Assembly (NCBI GenBank): GCA_049314715.1
Contig: JBMOEL010000014.1
Location: 1-24,318, forward strand
Length of the DNA stretch: 24,318 nt
Reading direction: 5' to 3'
DNA from: JAFLDD01 sp049314715
Lineage (GTDB): Bacteria; Pseudomonadota; Alphaproteobacteria; Rickettsiales; UBA3002
Each line of letters opens with the position of its first letter. The first letter of the stretch is position 1. The translations under genes and the position numbers were made by a program. The notes beneath the pieces were generated by a model. That model had not been told where the DNA came from, did not search any database, and was given only the letters and a program-made list of their open reading frames with translations. Shown in pieces: positions 22,806 to 24,318 of the stretch.

Positions 22806-24080
22806 CTAATTCCGTTCAGTAACGTCTTGCTTATCACCACCTAGTGCCCGCAGTGTCCATTCCGCCGCAGTATCCTGTTTTTGTTCAAGGCGTGCTTCGC
22901 GCAAAGCCGCCCCGCGTTCGTGGGTTAATGCCTTGAATTCCAAATAAAGCGGCCAAGTCTTGGAAAACAGTTCTGACAATATGGTTGGATGATCCTCACC
23001 CCTGTACTGGTCTAAATAATTGAGAACGGATTTAAGTTGTGAGGATGGATTGCTGTTGGACCTCCATTGTTCCTCAATCAAATCAAATTTATGCTCGACG
23101 TAGTGCATATCCGCCAGCATTTCCATCGGAATGTCTTTGGGATTATAATTTCTCTTATCAAATAAAGAGGCTTTGCCACGAATAACAAGTGATGCGGCTT
23201 CACGCAGGAAATGACGAGCTAATCCCCCCTGATTGGGATTATCAAGATCACTCTTTACCGCGCTCTTCCAATCACGTAAAGCGCTGAATCCAAAGACTGC
23301 ATCAACGTAATGAATCACTTCTTCATAAAGTGTTTCTGTGTCGGTAATGGATTGTGAATTTACAAAAATAATACCAGCGTCTTGTCTTGTAAACCCAAGC
23401 GTTGTGGGCTGCCCAAATGTTGCTCCATCACGTGCTGTAAAGATGTTACAACCTGTATCATTGAGTATCTCCAACACATCTGGATCCATAACACTTATGG
23501 CGTGAGACAAGCGTCTTCGGCGGGCAAAATTATCTGTCATTTGTCCAATATCAGAAGGATGGCTATCGACATATTCTTGGGCGCGCTTGCAAATGATAGC
23601 CGCAGGATCTGGTTCAAGTTTTTTAATCGAGTCATCGTATAATGTGGTTAGTAAATGCGCACGTTCCGTATCGTTCTCCGCTGCTTTGTAGGCCTTCGTG
23701 TAATCATCATCATACACGGTGTTTCCGTCTGCATTTGTTACGAAGAAATGACTCAGGAATTTATTCAGCCCCATTTTTGAGGGTGCTAGCCTATCTCGAC
23801 GCTTATTATATTCGTAACTATACAGATTCTCCAGTCTTTCTACATCCGCAAACATGCGTCGGTATGTGCCTTCGTTAAGTAGTGATCGAATAAAATTTTC
23901 ATTGAGTTCGTCGCGATTGAGCACAAGAAGCGGACGGCGAAATGTTTCGTAGTCAAACGTATTGACGTTCCCTTGTATATCAATGACCAAGCAATCTGCA
24001 TCCAGCATGCGTATATGCGGGTAGGTTGCCTGAAATGGCCTTTGTGCGTCTGCCGCGCGTTCTACCCATGTACGGTTCAT
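22806..24080 (-). CDS. Putative zincin-like (anthrax lethal factor-type) protein with a substituted zinc motif
   Basis: A 424-residue protein with no signal peptide and no membrane segment that I can see. Residues 1-200 are mostly charged helices of unknown fold. The C-terminal half has a zincin pattern: AGIIFVNSQSI, then TETLYEEVIHYVDAVFG, where EEVIH (253-257) occupies the HExxH position with Glu253 instead of the first His. Next come DWKSAVKSD and a helix RHFLREAASLVIRGKASLF. PMEMLADMHYV follows, with Glu320 where lethal factor has its third zinc ligand (EFFAEAF). This is an alignment by eye, not a search result. Either activity is lost, or Glu253-His257-Glu320 binds a metal unusually. It lies directly upstream of yejA in the same orientation. 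Composition looks slightly more AT-rich than the yej genes. Confidence 0.7.
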   Translation of the reverse strand: MNRTWVERAADAQRPFQATYPHIRMLDADCLVIDIQGNVNTFDYETFRRPLLVLNRDELNENFIRSLLNEGTYRRMFADVERLENLYSYEYNKRRDRLAPSKMGLNKFLSHFFVTNADGNTVYDDDYTKAYKAAENDTERAHLLTTLYDDSIKKLEPDPAAIICKRAQEYVDSHPSDIGQMTDNFARRRRLSHAISVMDPDVLEILNDTGCNIFTARDGATFGQPTTLGFTRQDAGIIFVNSQSITDTETLYEEVIHYVDAVFGFSALRDWKSAVKSDLDNPNQGGLARHFLREAASLVIRGKASLFDKRNYNPKDIPMEMLADMHYVEHKFDLIEEQWRSNSNPSSQLKSVLNYLDQYRGEDHPTILSELFSKTWPLYLEFKALTHERGAALREARLEQKQDTAAEWTLRALGGDKQDVTERN

Positions 24081-24089
24081 GCCGCGAAT

Positions 24090-24109
24090 CTGTCAGTTAC
24101 CCATGACAG
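24090..24109. repeat. Inverted repeat upstream of the zincin-like gene
   Basis: CTGTCA (24090-24095) and TGACAG (24104-24109) are perfect arms with an 8-base spacer, 9 bases before the ATG at 24080. It might be an operator or a stem near the ribosome-binding region. No promoter hexamers could be assigned with confidence. Confidence 0.35.
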
Positions 24110-24144
24110 TTGTGTGACGATTCAGGGTCAGTCGCGTGAAACCT

Positions 24145-24318
24145 TTAGACCGTAGGTTTACCCCAAGGCGCTGCGGTAAGCGCCTCTTTTGCCAAGCCTT
24201 TCTGGCCACGGATTTGCTCGAAGATGGTTAGGGCCTGTGCGACCATCGACCCAGTATCACCCGCATTCGTGGGGAGTAGCACGGTGGTCGAAGTTTTGGC
24301 GAGCTTCTCAAACGCTGC
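24145..24318 (-). CDS. SPFH/Band 7 (stomatin-like) protein, C-terminal fragment
   Basis: The last 57 codons and the TAA stop of a gene that continues off the right edge. The peptide AAFEKLAKTSTTVLLPTNAG followed by SMVAQALTIFEQIRGQKG is the usual end of QmcA/stomatin-like SPFH proteins: a helix, the 'TTVLLPTN' strand, then the MVAQAL helix. Family members are membrane-anchored and oligomerise into large rings or microdomains, often working with membrane proteases or NfeD-type partners. The final KEALTAAPWGKPTV tail is low-conservation. It lies 64 bases upstream of the zincin-like gene on the same strand, with no clear terminator between them. Confidence 0.75.
   Translation of the reverse strand, partial: AAFEKLAKTSTTVLLPTNAGDTGSMVAQALTIFEQIRGQKGLAKEALTAAPWGKPTV

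Overview
The window looks like chromosomal DNA of an alphaproteobacterium. The reasons are the mnmE-mnmG-rsmG-parA-parB chromosome-partitioning cluster with two perfect parS sites, a DUF3576-type lipoprotein gene directly before leuS, the end of an F-type ATP synthase operon, a Flp-type pilin, and a complete yejABEF operon. I cannot place it below class level. There is no tRNA, rRNA, CRISPR array, insertion sequence or phage block that I can see. No gap between genes exceeds about 300 bases.

Left part (1-9088, mostly plus strand): the 3' end of atpD, then atpC, then a conserved-looking glycine-zipper hypothetical. A hairpin plus a 28-bp repeat core follows, then a tiny Flp pilin gene missed by length cut-offs. 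yggS is on the minus strand. A major outer-membrane porin with a textbook terminator comes next, then a compact envelope/housekeeping operon: DUF3576 lipoprotein, leuS, lptE, holA. The same 28-bp repeat core reappears, identical, between lptE and holA.

Middle (9300-16942, minus strand): read in transcription order, mnmE, parS, mnmG, rsmG (with a second parS inside its coding sequence), parA, parB, then two accessory genes. parA is broken by an apparent loss of one base near its 3' end. The first accessory gene is the most unusual object in the window: a 499-residue type IV pseudopilin-like protein. After the prepilin N-terminus it carries two thrombospondin type 1 repeats with identical cysteine spacing, a further cysteine-rich stretch, and a C-terminal S74-type (endosialidase/tail-spike) intramolecular chaperone domain with its Ser-Lys pair. 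The second is a small secreted protein built from four C-[LI]-x-x-x-G-h repeats. The two genes are 9 nt apart and probably co-transcribed.

Right part (17018-24318): a 73-residue orphan ORF on the plus strand, then on the minus strand the tail of an SPFH/Band 7 protein, a 424-residue protein resembling an anthrax-lethal-factor-type zincin whose first zinc histidine is replaced by glutamate, and yejA-yejB-yejE-yejF. The last four are joined by 4-nt ATGA overlaps.

Most genes are core: energy, tRNA modification and charging, LPS export, replication clamp loading, chromosome segregation, oligopeptide import. The accessory layer is concentrated at 9300-11276, 22806-24080 and the small pilin at 1826.
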